Numbered from the stretch's first letter, positions 17,085 to 26,876 are shown. The stretch is 64,000 nt of DNA from Xaviernesmea oryzae (GCF_900109605.1 NZ_FOAM01000017.1:1-64000); one strand, 5' to 3'. Numbers and translations are program-made. Notes: a model not told the origin generated them from the sequence alone.

Positions 17085-17832
17085 CCGGCAATTCATGCGG
17101 GACATGACCAAATCCGTCGATCGCCCGATCCCGATCCGTTCGCCTTCTCTGCCTGGACGCGTCAGGTCGCGGGTTAACGGTAAAGCCGTTCCCGCGTCGC
17201 CGGACGGCTCCGCGTGACCCTGCGCACTTCGGCGCGTCCCGCAGCGATCCGCGAACGGAATTGGAGATCGGGACGATGTGCAGGGTTCTGAACAAGCATG
17301 TGCATAGTATGCTGAGCAGGTGGTGCGTATATCGGCCGGGGTTCGAAGTGGGGCAATCGTTTCGTCATCCGACGAGATGGCGACCGTGCGACGGTAATCG
17401 TGAAGCACGAACGCGATCTCGCCGACCGGCACGATCTGCTGAGTGTTGAGGCCAGTCGATCTGACTCGCCGTTCCAGGTGCGAGTGACGCATCATTCTGG
17501 AATGGCGGCCCCGGTCGGTCATCCCAAAAACGATGGTTGGGTAGGAATGTCGCAGCTTCTCATAACCTACCGTACAGCGGCAATCGGGAGGCTATCAGAG
17601 CCATTTGCGCAGTCCGACATTGGGACGAAGCCGCCGTCCACCTGCGCCGCGTCGAACGGCGGCCCTTGTTGAAAGCCGAGATTTAGCGTTCGCCCGGAGT
17701 ATTCCGCCGGGCGACAGAACTTGAGCCGCTTGCGGCTAGGCAGGTTTTGGCCCAACGAGTCCGATAGCGGACACTGTCAGGAATGAGAGCGCCGCCGCCA
17801 CGCCGTCGGACCAGTCGCCGCAGAAACCAGTC
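17085..17832. other. 748-bp stretch without a convincing gene
   Basis: Several short open frames exist (for example 17400-17672 plus), but none has a ribosome-binding site, family resemblance or backbone-like codon use. A CGCCCGG/CCGGGCG hairpin lies at 17691-17713. It separates the backbone genes from the Argonaute operon and may hold remnants of the insertion junction. Confidence 0.5.
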
Positions 17833-19242
17833 TCACATGTAGAAGCTGTAGCTGACTTGCGGCTTCTCGTTCACGTCCACGTACTTCATGATGTCGCCGA
17901 TCTTCTTGGCGCACTCGAGCGTGATCGGTAGCCGACCGTCCATCTGGGTGTTGTTCCAGTTCATCTTGGTCAGACCCAGGATCTCCTCGCACAGGCTCTC
18001 GAGCGACGAATCCTGCTCGTAGACGGTGATCTTGAGCGGACTCGGCACGTACTGACCTGGATAGGTCTTGTAGAAGTCGACGGTGCCCCTGGTATACAGG
18101 ACACCCTCGGTCTCCGAGATGGTGAGCAGCGTCCCGCGTTTCGGCGGATACTTTTTGTCACTGAAGAGGCGGACGTCGGTGTCTGTGATGGCGACGAAAT
18201 CCTTCGAGCGGATGCCCTTTTCCTTCAACGCCCGCAGGAAGCCCTTCCGCTCGCCATCACGGAACCGGCTGGATTTGTGAATGACGATCCGGGCCGGCAT
18301 GTGCTCCAAGGCGCGGTCATACTCGTCCAGCGCGTCGCTGAGCAGTTCGTAGGCCTGATCCTCACTCAGGAAGGGATGCCGGTTCTTCTTGTCGATTGAA
18401 ACGGGCGTCCCGCGTAGGATGATGCCATGGCCGAACTCGTCGAAGACCTGTGCCAGACTGGACGACACTGTCTCGCCGTCACGGCTCTTGTAGAACCCGA
18501 TACCGATGTAGCACGACCGCAGCTTGGAGCCGTCCTCGACTAGCCGCCAGGGGATTGTCCGGTTTCCCTTGTAGTAAAGCGCCGTGCAGAAGTTCCAAGC
18601 CTTCGTTGCGGGATCCTGCTGCTCTCCCGCGAACTTGGTGATGAGGATGGTCTTCTCGCGAACGAGCTGGAGCGGCGTGCCGAGATGCATGCACTTGGCT
18701 TTCAGCCTCCGGCGGAAATTGTTCTCGATTTCGCTGTCATCCTTGTCGTCGCCGACCACAGCGGTGGTCACGGAATCGAACATCTCGTTCGGCATGACGC
18801 ATACGATCACGTCGACGGACCTGTTCTCGGCCAAAAAGCGGATCTGCTCGTAATAGAGATCCACCGCCCGCTCTACGCGATCGGCGCGCGAGGCCAGCTT
18901 CACGATAGCCGTAATCTCCGACTTCTTCAGCAGGCGCGCATACTGGGGCGAGTTGATGAGCCTTGTGAGGAAGCCATAGTTCTGATTCACTCCTCCGAAG
19001 CCTCGGAAAAGGTTCAGAAGCTGGGAATCCTTCTTGCGCTCGACGCCCTCCCGGCAGCGCTCAAGCCATTCGTCGAAGAGGTCAATGCCCTCACCGCGAC
19101 CGACGACACCGATCCGAAGTTCGGTTCGGCGCAGCTCGTCACGCTTGTCGTAGACGCCCATGTTCTCGATGCCCGTGCGCGGGCAGACGTGCGTGCCGGT
19201 GCCGAACTCGAGAAGCGGCTCTGCAAGGGTGGTCAGTTTCAT
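17833..19242 (-). CDS. Short prokaryotic Argonaute (MID-PIWI), catalytically inactive
   Basis: A 469-residue protein, the usual size of short pAgos, which lack N and PAZ domains. A MID-like region (about 145-205; LQLVREKTILITKF) precedes a PIWI domain (about 210-469). Diagnostic stretches are FCTALYYKGNRTIPWRL, SCYIGIGFYKS, HGIILRGTPV, ARIVIHKSSRF and GTLLTISETEGVLYTRGT, and the protein ends in a hydrophobic FYM tail like other Argonautes. The catalytic tetrad is absent: the first Asp position is Gly (IGIG, about 249) and the Asp of the usual HKD/HRD motif is Ser (HKSS, about 324). By analogy with SPARTA/SPARSA it binds guide and target nucleic acid and triggers its partner. It is co-translated with the upstream APAZ gene (ATGA overlap). 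Confidence 0.88.
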   Translation of the reverse strand: MKLTTLAEPLLEFGTGTHVCPRTGIENMGVYDKRDELRRTELRIGVVGRGEGIDLFDEWLERCREGVERKKDSQLLNLFRGFGGVNQNYGFLTRLINSPQYARLLKKSEITAIVKLASRADRVERAVDLYYEQIRFLAENRSVDVIVCVMPNEMFDSVTTAVVGDDKDDSEIENNFRRRLKAKCMHLGTPLQLVREKTILITKFAGEQQDPATKAWNFCTALYYKGNRTIPWRLVEDGSKLRSCYIGIGFYKSRDGETVSSSLAQVFDEFGHGIILRGTPVSIDKKNRHPFLSEDQAYELLSDALDEYDRALEHMPARIVIHKSSRFRDGERKGFLRALKEKGIRSKDFVAITDTDVRLFSDKKYPPKRGTLLTISETEGVLYTRGTVDFYKTYPGQYVPSPLKITVYEQDSSLESLCEEILGLTKMNWNNTQMDGRLPITLECAKKIGDIMKYVDVNEKPQVSYSFYM

Positions 19243-20687
19243 GCCGCCACCTCGTCATCGGTCACGTCGTCATCGAAGGCGGCATGCGCGGCAAGGTCCC
19301 CGTCATCCAAATCCTCCTCGCCATCGCGGTCCACATCGAACTCGAGGAGCGTTCCGAACCTCAACGACGTGTCGTCCGCCTCATCCGCTCCGCTGCTGTT
19401 CGAAAGGAAGTACGCGACAAAGCGCACCGCGTTCCTGACGCTCAGGTTAAGTTCGAGCCGCTTCTGCTTAGACAGCAGCTTGTCGTGCCAGTTCGACCGT
19501 TTGAAACCATCGTAAGAGAAATACCAGCTCGGCACGATCTGAGCGAACCAGGTCCCGCCGAGGTTCGAAAACGTCAGCTCGAACGAGAAGTGCTGATGGT
19601 GCAGGACCTTGTCCGGATCTTTCTTCTGATACCGGACCACATAAACCGTACGGGTGGCGCTGGCCTTGCCGACCCAGGCTTCCCTGCGGATGTCCTGGCC
19701 ATCCTCGACCGGCACGAAGAAGAAGAACCCGTCCTTCGGATGGGCGCGCACGTTGCGCGCCTTCAGCATCTGACGGGTCTCGGCCGCGAGCAGCTGCTTC
19801 AGGACGTTGACGTTGTCTGGCTCGTCGGAGTCCGCTAGATCGGCGACGTCCAGCCGCTCGACGGTGCCCTCGTCCACGATGCTGACAAGGCCACTGGCGG
19901 CGATGTCCATGAACGAGAACAACTTGTTGTCGTGGCAGACCCACGCGTCGGTCTGCACGTCGTTCAGAAGCAGGGCCATCTTCACGACCGCCCTGCGACC
20001 CTTCGCGTAACCCCGGTAGCTCAGTTCGACCTTGGCCCGCTCAACCACTGCCCTGTCGTCGATTGTCAATTCGGCGACGTACACGGTATCGGGAAGCCGT
20101 ATCTCCTGCAGATTGGTTGTGATCGCGGTCGGCGCCTCGACTGTCTCGGAACGGATGCTGATGAAGGCGTCAACCTCACCTAGGATGTGCCTGAACTCCG
20201 CCAGCACCCGCTCCTGCGCCGCCAACCGCAGTCCGGTCACCATGCCCAGGATGTCACCGAGGTCGATGATGTGCTTGGCGCAGTTGAAGGAAAAGTTCTC
20301 CGTCAGAAGGGCGTTCACGGCGTTCTGGCTGTAGGAGGACTGCTTTCTCCCGAGCATCAGCACATAGAGCTCGTCGAACGTGTTGTAGTAGGATCGGCTT
20401 ATGAACTGGCCGACCGTGAACTTCACCTTCTCCAGCCCGGTCGTGGACGTCACCTGGAAGGCGACGCGGTCGTGGTCGTCGCCGAGGTCGATGCCGGGAT
20501 AGTTCTTCTGCTTGCGGTTGAGGTTTATGAGGTGCGGCAGGTTAAAGACTGACTTCAGGATGGGGATGAATGCATCCTCCAGCGCCAGATTGACGTCGGT
20601 CCTGCCCTGCGCCGTCGCCAGCTCGACCTGAACGATGATGCGGCTGACCACATCGCGAAGCTGGTTCTCGACCTCAATCTGCCTCAT
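19239..20687 (-). CDS. SMEK-like nuclease-fold domain fused to APAZ, pAgo partner effector
   Basis: A 482-residue protein. The N-terminal ~110 residues resemble the SMEK domain of conflict systems: NYPGIDLGDDHDRVAFQVTS (62-81) has the invariant Asp after a Gly-Ile and the Q-x-T/S strand of a restriction-endonuclease-like fold, followed by a helix LEKVKFTVGQF. The C-terminal half is APAZ: FSFELTFSNLGGTWFAQIVP and SWYFSYDG (about 367-394), then a LSKQKRLELNLSVRNAVRF helix. The tail 434-482 is strongly acidic. The characterised APAZ partners I know carry SIR2, TIR, DREN (DUF4365), HNH or Mrr domains, not this one. GGGAGGGG precedes the start. The predicted role is a guide-activated effector that kills or halts invaded cells. 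SMEK assignment is moderate; APAZ is supported by sequence and by the partner gene. Confidence 0.75.
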   Translation of the reverse strand: MRQIEVENQLRDVVSRIIVQVELATAQGRTDVNLALEDAFIPILKSVFNLPHLINLNRKQKNYPGIDLGDDHDRVAFQVTSTTGLEKVKFTVGQFISRSYYNTFDELYVLMLGRKQSSYSQNAVNALLTENFSFNCAKHIIDLGDILGMVTGLRLAAQERVLAEFRHILGEVDAFISIRSETVEAPTAITTNLQEIRLPDTVYVAELTIDDRAVVERAKVELSYRGYAKGRRAVVKMALLLNDVQTDAWVCHDNKLFSFMDIAASGLVSIVDEGTVERLDVADLADSDEPDNVNVLKQLLAAETRQMLKARNVRAHPKDGFFFFVPVEDGQDIRREAWVGKASATRTVYVVRYQKKDPDKVLHHQHFSFELTFSNLGGTWFAQIVPSWYFSYDGFKRSNWHDKLLSKQKRLELNLSVRNAVRFVAYFLSNSSGADEADDTSLRFGTLLEFDVDRDGEEDLDDGDLAAHAAFDDDVTDDEVAA

Positions 20688-20928
20688 GCGCCGCCCCTCC
20701 CATAGACCTCAAGCAAAATTTGGGAACGCACCGGGAACATTGCAAGTGCCTGCGCTTCAATTACGACGCCTGCTTTCGATGTTCAGGCGCTCCGTCCTGA
20801 CATTCCGCTTCGGAACGACCGATTGGCAGCTTTTGTCTGGAGCAGACGTTCCTGTCGGCTGATTTGAGTGACCGGGTCTGGTCGACTGACGCCGCAAGCA
20901 AACGCCGGATCGTGGAGAAGGCATCTTC

Positions 20929-21144
20929 ATGGCGGAGACGATCTTCGGCGCGACGCTGACCCTCTCTACCGGTCGTGTGATCCCGACACGCTGGGTCGGC
21001 GAGCAGCATGTGCGCGAGGATCTCGGCTTCATCCCCTCCTTTGCCGACTGGGTGAAGACGATCCGGCCCGAGCCGTGGATGGGCCGGGCGCAGCGGATCG
21101 AGGCCGAGGTCGACGTGTCACCGCCTGACCCGGCCGCCGCCTGA
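20929..21144 (+). CDS. Small hypothetical island protein
   Basis: A 71-residue protein (MAETIFGATLTLSTGRVIPT...), preceded by GTGGAG. A terminator follows at 21167, supporting a real short transcription unit. No family is recognised. It is the first backbone gene after the Argonaute insertion and is divergent from it across 241 bp. Confidence 0.6.
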   Translation: MAETIFGATLTLSTGRVIPTRWVGEQHVREDLGFIPSFADWVKTIRPEPWMGRAQRIEAEVDVSPPDPAAA

Positions 21145-21166
21145 ATCGTATCGGCCGAGGATCGCG

Positions 21167-21201
21167 AAGGGCGTCCTGCCGGATGGCGGGGCGCCCTTTT
21201 C
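21167..21201 (+). terminator. Rho-independent terminator
   Basis: AAGGGCG (21167-21173) pairs with CGCCCTT (21192-21198), with additional internal G/C pairing, followed by TT. It follows the 71-residue gene and precedes the leader of the helicase gene. Confidence 0.6.
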
Positions 21202-21319
21202 TCGTGGTCGGGGCGTCCGGGCGCGAGAGTGAGAGGCGGGCCGGGACGGAGCGAGGCCCGGCGATCGAGAGAGAGCGTCGCGGGGCGTCATTCCGTTCCG
21301 CTCTCCCGAGGTCCTCTTC

Positions 21320-24300
21320 ATGCACGCCTTGACCCCGTCCGTTGCGGCCCATGCCGCAGCGTCGCTGCCGCTTGGTCTCGCCCCGTCCGATCCGGCTCCG
21401 GCCATCCTCGCCGCCGCGCAGCAGCTCCTGCCGCATCTCGAACAGGGGCGACCGATCGACACCGCCATCCTGCGCGGCGCCATGAAGGCCGCCTTCGGCG
21501 CCTCCGATGCCACCGGCGCCTGGGACTGGAAGGCGGCCTATGAGGCGGGCGAGGTCGCCATCGTCCTGTTCCTGCGCAAATACGGAAAGGCGCTGTTCCG
21601 CAAAGCCGCGCTTCCGGCTCTCCGGCTTTCCGCACTGGCGAAGATCGCCGCCCTGCTGCCGACGCATACGCGCCGGTCCGAGGAGAGCCAGGCGCGGCAA
21701 CAATTTTCGACGCCCGTGCCGCTGGGCTTGGCCAGCATCACCGCGGCTGCGATCTCACCGACGGATCGGGTGCTGGAGCCGTCCGCCGGCACCGGCCTGC
21801 TCGCCATCCTCGCCGAGACCGCCGGCGGCACGCTGATCCTCAACGAGCTGGCCGATACCCGCGCCGGTCTTCTTTCCCTTCTCTTTCCGGCTGACCCGGT
21901 CACGCGCTTCGACGGCGCGCAGATCAACGACCATCTCGACCCCGCGGCCATACCGTCGGTCGTGCTGATGAACCCGCCCTTCTCGGCGATGGCCCATGTC
22001 GCGGGCCGTGTGCACGATGCCGGCTTCCGCCACCTGTCGTCGGCCCTGGCACGACTGGCACCCGGCGGGCGTCTCGTCGCGATCACCGGCGCCAATGTCG
22101 GTCCCGACATGCCCGATTGGCGCGACGCCTTTGTCGGCCTCCAGGAGCGCGGCCAAGTCCTGTTCACCGCGACGATCGCCGGTGCGGTCTATGCCAAGCA
22201 CGGCACGAGTTTTCCGACCCGGCTGACGGTCATCGACAAGGCGGCTGCCGACGATCCGCAGATATTCCCGGCCTCGCCGGGCATGGCGCCGGACGTCGCC
22301 ACGCTGCTCGGCTGGATCGAACGACAAGTGCCCCCACGGTTGCCCGTCGCGCTGCCGGTCGCTTCGGTGACGTCCGCTCCGCGCAGCGTCTCCGCATATC
22401 TCCGCCCGCGATCGGCCGCTCCGGCACCGGCGCGCTCCCGGCCTGCCGGACTGGAAATCGCCGGCGTCGAGCTCGCCTATGAGACCGTGGACTGGACGCC
22501 GCCGGACGGCGCACGCCTGACCGATGCGATCTACGAAGAATACGGATTGCAGTCGATCCGTATTCCCGGCTCTACGGCCCACCCGACCAAGCTCGTCCAG
22601 TCGGCCGCGATGGCGAGCGTGCCCCCGCCGAAGCCTTCGTACCGGCCGATGCTGTCGCCTGCCGTCGTCACCGGGGGACTCCTCTCCGACGCGCAGCTCG
22701 AGACCGTGATCCAGGCGGGCGAGGCGCATGGCGCGCATCTGCCCGGATCGTGGACGGTGGACGAGACCTTCGACCTGGTGAAGGCCGCACCCGCCGATGC
22801 GGACCGCACCGTTCGCTTCCGCCGCGGCTTCATGCTCGGCGACGGCACCGGCTGCGGCAAGGGTCGGCAGGTTGCCGGTATTCTCCTCGACAACTGGCTC
22901 TGCGGTCGCCGCAAGGCGGTGTGGATCTCCAAGTCCGACAAGCTGCTGGAGGACGCCCAGCGGGATGTCGCGGCGCTCGGCCTGGAGCGATTGCTGGTCA
23001 CGCCGTTGTCACGCTTCGCCCAAGGCAAGCGGATCGAGCTGCCCGAGGGTTTTCTTTTTACCACCTATGCCACGCTGCGCTCCGACGATCGCGGGGAGAA
23101 GCTTTCCAGGGTCAAGCAGATCGTGGAATGGCTGGGTTCCGACTTCGACGGAGTGATCGTCTTCGACGAGAGCCATGCCATGCAGAACGCCGCCGGATCG
23201 ACCGGCGAGCGCGGCGACACCGGCCCATCCCAACAGGGCCGCGCCGGTCTGCGGCTTCAGCACGCTTTGCCGGATGCGCGTGTCGTCTATGTGTCGGCGA
23301 CGGGCGCGACCAGCGTCCACAATCTCGCTTATGCGCAGCGCCTCGGGCTCTGGGGCGGCGAGGACTTCCCCTTCGCGACCCGTGCCGAGTTCGTCGAGGC
23401 GATCGAGGCGGGCGGCGTCGCAGCGATGGAGGTGCTGGCCCGGGACCTGAAGGCGCTCGGCCTCTACACCGCCCGCTCGCTGTCCTATGACGGCGTCGAA
23501 TACGAGCTGGTCGAGCACGCGCTGACGGACGAGCAGCGCCGCATCTACGACGCCTATGCCGGGGCGTTCGCGGTCATCCACACCAACCTCGACGCCGCGA
23601 TGCAGGCGGCGAACATCACCGGCTCGGACGGCACGCTCAACCGCCAGGCCAAGTCCGCCGCGCGCTCGGCCTTCGAGCAGGTGAAGCAGCGCTTCTTCGG
23701 CCACCTGTTGACCGGCATGAAGACGGCGACCCTGATCCGCTCGATCGAGGCGGACCTCGCCGCCGGCCATGCCGCCGTCGTGCAGATCGTCTCGACCGGC
23801 GAGGCGTTGACCGAACGTCGGCTCGCCGAGATCCCGACCGAGGAATGGAACGACGTTCGCATCGACATCACGCCGCGCGAATACGTCCTTGCCTATCTGC
23901 AGCATTCCTTTCCGGTCCAGCTCTACGAACCGTACTCGGACGCCGACGGCAACACGCTCTCGCGGCCCGTCTTCCGCGACGGTCAGCCGGTGGAGAGCCG
24001 CGAGGCCGTCCGCCGGCGCGACGATCTCATCGAACGCCTCGCCATGCTCGACCCGGTTCCGGGCGCGCTCGACCAGATCGTCCAGCACTTCGGCACCGAT
24101 ATGGTCGCCGAGGTGACCGGCCGCTCGCGCCGCATCGTGCGCAAGCGTGGCGGCGACGGCATCAACCGCCATGTCGTCGAGCGCCGGGCCGCTTCGGCTA
24201 ACCTCGCCGAGACGGCCGCCTTCATGGACGACGTGAAGCGTGTGCTCGTCTTCTCCGAGGCGGGCGGCACCGGGCGCAGCTATCATGCCGAACTGTCGGC

Positions 24301-25675
24301 CCGGAACCGCCGGCTGCGCGTCCATTATCTGCTGGAGCCAGGCTGGAAGGCCGACGCCGCGATCCAGGGCCTCGGGCGCACCAACCGCACCAACCAGGCG
24401 CAGCCGCCGCTCTTCCGGCCGATCGCGACCGACGTGAAGGCGGAGAAGCGCTTCCTGTCCACCATCGCCCGGCGGCTCGACACGCTTGGCGCGATCACGC
24501 GCGGCCAGCGGCAGACGGGCGGAGCCGGCCTGTTCCGGCCGGAGGACAATCTGGAAGGCGTCTATGCCCGCGACGCGCTGCGCCAGTTCTATCTCCTGAT
24601 CGTGCGCGGCCGGATCGAGGGCTGCTCGCTGGCGGAGTTCGAGGCGGCGACCGGCCTGACGCTCATGGATGCCAACGGCATCAAGGACGAGCTGCCGCCG
24701 ATAACCACCTTCCTCAACCGACTCCTGGCGCTGACCATCGATCTTCAGAACGTGCTGTTCACGGCCTTCGAACAGCTTCTCGCCGCCAAGGTCGAGGGCG
24801 CCATCGCCGCCGGCCATTACGATCAGGGCTTGGAGACGCTCACGGCCGAGAGCTTCACCGTCACCGACCGCGCGACGATCTACACCCATCCCGGAACCGG
24901 CGCGGAGACCCGGCTGCTCACCATCGCCGAGCGGCAGCGCAACCGGCCGATGGTGCTGGACGATGCCCTGGCGCTGGCGCAGGACGGTCGTGCCCGCCTG
25001 CTGGTCAACGAGCGCTCGGGCCGGGCCGCGGTGCAGGTCGCAGCACCCTCGCTGATGCTCGACGACGGCGAGATCGAGCGGCGCATCCGGCTGCTCCGCC
25101 CGATGGAAGCGCACGGCCTGCCGCTGCGGGCGCTGACCGAGAGCCACTGGGCCGAGGTCGACCGCGACGCCTTCGCCGCCGCATGGGAAGCGGAGTTGGC
25201 CGAGCTGCCGCCCTTTACCGAGCACACATTGCATATCGTCGCCGGGCTGCTCCTGCCGGTGTGGAAGCGCCTGCCGGACGAATCGACCCGCGTTTATCGG
25301 CTCCAGACCGATGACGGCGAGCGCATCATCGGCCGCCGCGTCTCACCCGCTTGGGCGTCCAATGCCGCGGCTACCGGCGCACCGACGCTGACGCCCGACC
25401 AGGCCTTCGCCGCGCTGATCGACGGCAGGACAGTCATCGACCTCGCCGAGGGCCTGCAGCTTCGCCGCACCCGCGTCATGGCGGCGAACCGCATCGAGCT
25501 GACCGGCTTCAGCGAGGCGATGCGCGAGCGCCTGCGCGCCTATGGGCTCTTCACCGAGATCATCTCGTGGAAGCTGCGCTTCTTCGTGCCCGTCGGTGCG
25601 GACGGGCCGACGGTCCTCGGCCGTCTGCTCGACACCTATCCGATCGAACGGGTCGCCGAGCGGGAGGCAGCGTGA
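21320..25675 (+). CDS. Methyltransferase-strawberry notch (SNO) helicase fusion protein
   Basis: A 1451-residue protein. An N-terminal SAM methyltransferase-like domain has DRVLEPSAGTGLLAIL (about 149) and the adenine-methylase-type catalytic motif NPPF (about 218). A superfamily 2 helicase of the strawberry-notch type follows, with a Walker A variant GDGTGCGKGRQ (about 508), Walker B FDESHAMQNA (about 615) and motif VI-like QGLGRTNRTNQAQ (about 1016). Such proteins are typical of phages and ICEs and may modify or remodel element DNA, for example as antirestriction. Its TGA shares a base with the ATG of the Toprim gene, so the two are co-translated. Confidence 0.88.
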   Translation: MHALTPSVAAHAAASLPLGLAPSDPAPAILAAAQQLLPHLEQGRPIDTAILRGAMKAAFGASDATGAWDWKAAYEAGEVAIVLFLRKYGKALFRKAALPALRLSALAKIAALLPTHTRRSEESQARQQFSTPVPLGLASITAAAISPTDRVLEPSAGTGLLAILAETAGGTLILNELADTRAGLLSLLFPADPVTRFDGAQINDHLDPAAIPSVVLMNPPFSAMAHVAGRVHDAGFRHLSSALARLAPGGRLVAITGANVGPDMPDWRDAFVGLQERGQVLFTATIAGAVYAKHGTSFPTRLTVIDKAAADDPQIFPASPGMAPDVATLLGWIERQVPPRLPVALPVASVTSAPRSVSAYLRPRSAAPAPARSRPAGLEIAGVELAYETVDWTPPDGARLTDAIYEEYGLQSIRIPGSTAHPTKLVQSAAMASVPPPKPSYRPMLSPAVVTGGLLSDAQLETVIQAGEAHGAHLPGSWTVDETFDLVKAAPADADRTVRFRRGFMLGDGTGCGKGRQVAGILLDNWLCGRRKAVWISKSDKLLEDAQRDVAALGLERLLVTPLSRFAQGKRIELPEGFLFTTYATLRSDDRGEKLSRVKQIVEWLGSDFDGVIVFDESHAMQNAAGSTGERGDTGPSQQGRAGLRLQHALPDARVVYVSATGATSVHNLAYAQRLGLWGGEDFPFATRAEFVEAIEAGGVAAMEVLARDLKALGLYTARSLSYDGVEYELVEHALTDEQRRIYDAYAGAFAVIHTNLDAAMQAANITGSDGTLNRQAKSAARSAFEQVKQRFFGHLLTGMKTATLIRSIEADLAAGHAAVVQIVSTGEALTERRLAEIPTEEWNDVRIDITPREYVLAYLQHSFPVQLYEPYSDADGNTLSRPVFRDGQPVESREAVRRRDDLIERLAMLDPVPGALDQIVQHFGTDMVAEVTGRSRRIVRKRGGDGINRHVVERRAASANLAETAAFMDDVKRVLVFSEAGGTGRSYHAELSARNRRLRVHYLLEPGWKADAAIQGLGRTNRTNQAQPPLFRPIATDVKAEKRFLSTIARRLDTLGAITRGQRQTGGAGLFRPEDNLEGVYARDALRQFYLLIVRGRIEGCSLAEFEAATGLTLMDANGIKDELPPITTFLNRLLALTIDLQNVLFTAFEQLLAAKVEGAIAAGHYDQGLETLTAESFTVTDRATIYTHPGTGAETRLLTIAERQRNRPMVLDDALALAQDGRARLLVNERSGRAAVQVAAPSLMLDDGEIERRIRLLRPMEAHGLPLRALTESHWAEVDRDAFAAAWEAELAELPPFTEHTLHIVAGLLLPVWKRLPDESTRVYRLQTDDGERIIGRRVSPAWASNAAATGAPTLTPDQAFAALIDGRTVIDLAEGLQLRRTRVMAANRIELTGFSEAMRERLRAYGLFTEIISWKLRFFVPVGADGPTVLGRLLDTYPIERVAEREAA

Positions 25676-26712
25676 TGGTCTGGCTCGACGCATCCGATCT
25701 GGCGCAGCGTCTCGGCCGGCAGGCCGAGGCAGTGTGCCGCCACTATCTCTCCAACGGCCGCCGGCAGGGCAATTACTGGCAGGTCGGCGACGTGCGCAAC
25801 ACGCCCGGCCGTTCGATGTTCGTACGCCTGAAGGACACGCCCAAGGGGCCGGCGGGCAAATGGATGGACGCCGAGAGCGGCGAGCATGGCGACCTGCTCG
25901 ACGTGATCCGCGAGGCGCTCGGCCTGATCGACTTTGCCGACGTCGCCGAGGAGGCCCGCGCCTTCCTCAGCCTGCCGCATCCCGAGCCGGAACCGACATC
26001 GCCCAAACAGCGTGGAGCATCGGTCCCGTCCGGTTCGGCCGAGGCATCGCGGCGGCTTTTCGCCATGGCGCGGCCGATCGCCGGCACGATCGCAAAGGCG
26101 TATCTCCGTAAACGCGGAATCACGGCTTTCAACGCAACCGACGCGCTGCGTTTCCATCCGCAATGCTACTACCGTCCCGACGACGGCCCGACCGAGACGT
26201 GGCCGGCACTGCTCGCGCGGGTCACCGATCTCGCCGGCCGTCAGACCGGCACGCACCGGACCTGGCTCGCGCCCGATGGCTCCGGAAAGGCGCCGATCGA
26301 TACGCAGCGGAAGGCGATGGGCGACCTTCTTGGCCACGGCGTCCGGTTCGGGATCGGCTCCGAGGTGCAGACGGCTGGCGAGGGTATCGAGACGATGCTG
26401 TCCGTTCGCTCAGGCCTGCCGGATCTGCCGGCGGTCGCGGCGCTCTCCGCCGCCCATCTCGCCGCCCTCCTGCTGCCCGACACACTGCGGCGGCTCTACG
26501 TCGCCCGCGACAACGGCGAGGCCGGCGAGGCGATGGCGAGGACGCTGGCGGAGCGGGCGGAGGCGACCGGCATCGAGGCGGTGGTGCTGGTCCCGACGCT
26601 CGGCGATTTCAATGACGATCTCCGAGCATTCGGTGTCGAAGGACTCCGGGCAGCACTCCGGGCACAGGTCCTGCCGCAGGACGTCGCCCGCTTCATGGCG
26701 CTCGCGGCCTGA
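25675..26712 (+). CDS. Toprim-domain (DUF7146-type) primase-like protein
   Basis: A 345-residue protein. The N-terminal part has the CHC2-like primase-associated region without clear zinc cysteines (WQVGDVRNTPGRSMFVRL, GKWMDAESGEHGDLLDVI). The Toprim part has TAGEGIETMLSVRSGLP (Glu), YVARDNGEAGEAMARTL (DxN/D) and DFNDDL. It is translationally coupled to the SNO helicase, and the pair recurs in many alphaproteobacterial islands and phages. A primase or DNA-processing role in element replication is likely. Confidence 0.82.
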   Translation: MVWLDASDLAQRLGRQAEAVCRHYLSNGRRQGNYWQVGDVRNTPGRSMFVRLKDTPKGPAGKWMDAESGEHGDLLDVIREALGLIDFADVAEEARAFLSLPHPEPEPTSPKQRGASVPSGSAEASRRLFAMARPIAGTIAKAYLRKRGITAFNATDALRFHPQCYYRPDDGPTETWPALLARVTDLAGRQTGTHRTWLAPDGSGKAPIDTQRKAMGDLLGHGVRFGIGSEVQTAGEGIETMLSVRSGLPDLPAVAALSAAHLAALLLPDTLRRLYVARDNGEAGEAMARTLAERAEATGIEAVVLVPTLGDFNDDLRAFGVEGLRAALRAQVLPQDVARFMALAA

Positions 26713-26876
26713 CCGGAAGGGCGGAAGTCGCCGGATCGGGCTTGCGATCGCCGCAGTGGCGGTGTGCCTGATCCGGTGCCGCCGGAGAGCACCGCGCCCT
26801 GGCCTTCCGAGAGGGCGAACGGCCGTCAAACGACCCGGCCCGGCAATGGCTGCGGCCGACGATTTTCCGCCGCCTT

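Noticed and set aside
17400-17672. 90-residue frame in the gap before the Argonaute operon
   Set aside because: No ribosome-binding site, no family, and composition typical of non-coding junction DNA.
23009-25234. 741-residue minus-strand open frame opposite the SNO helicase
   Set aside because: It mirrors the codon pattern of the plus-strand gene, has no domain and no ribosome-binding site; similar long antisense frames at 8191-9144, 13774-15996, 40117-41661 and 42169-43485 are rejected for the same reason.
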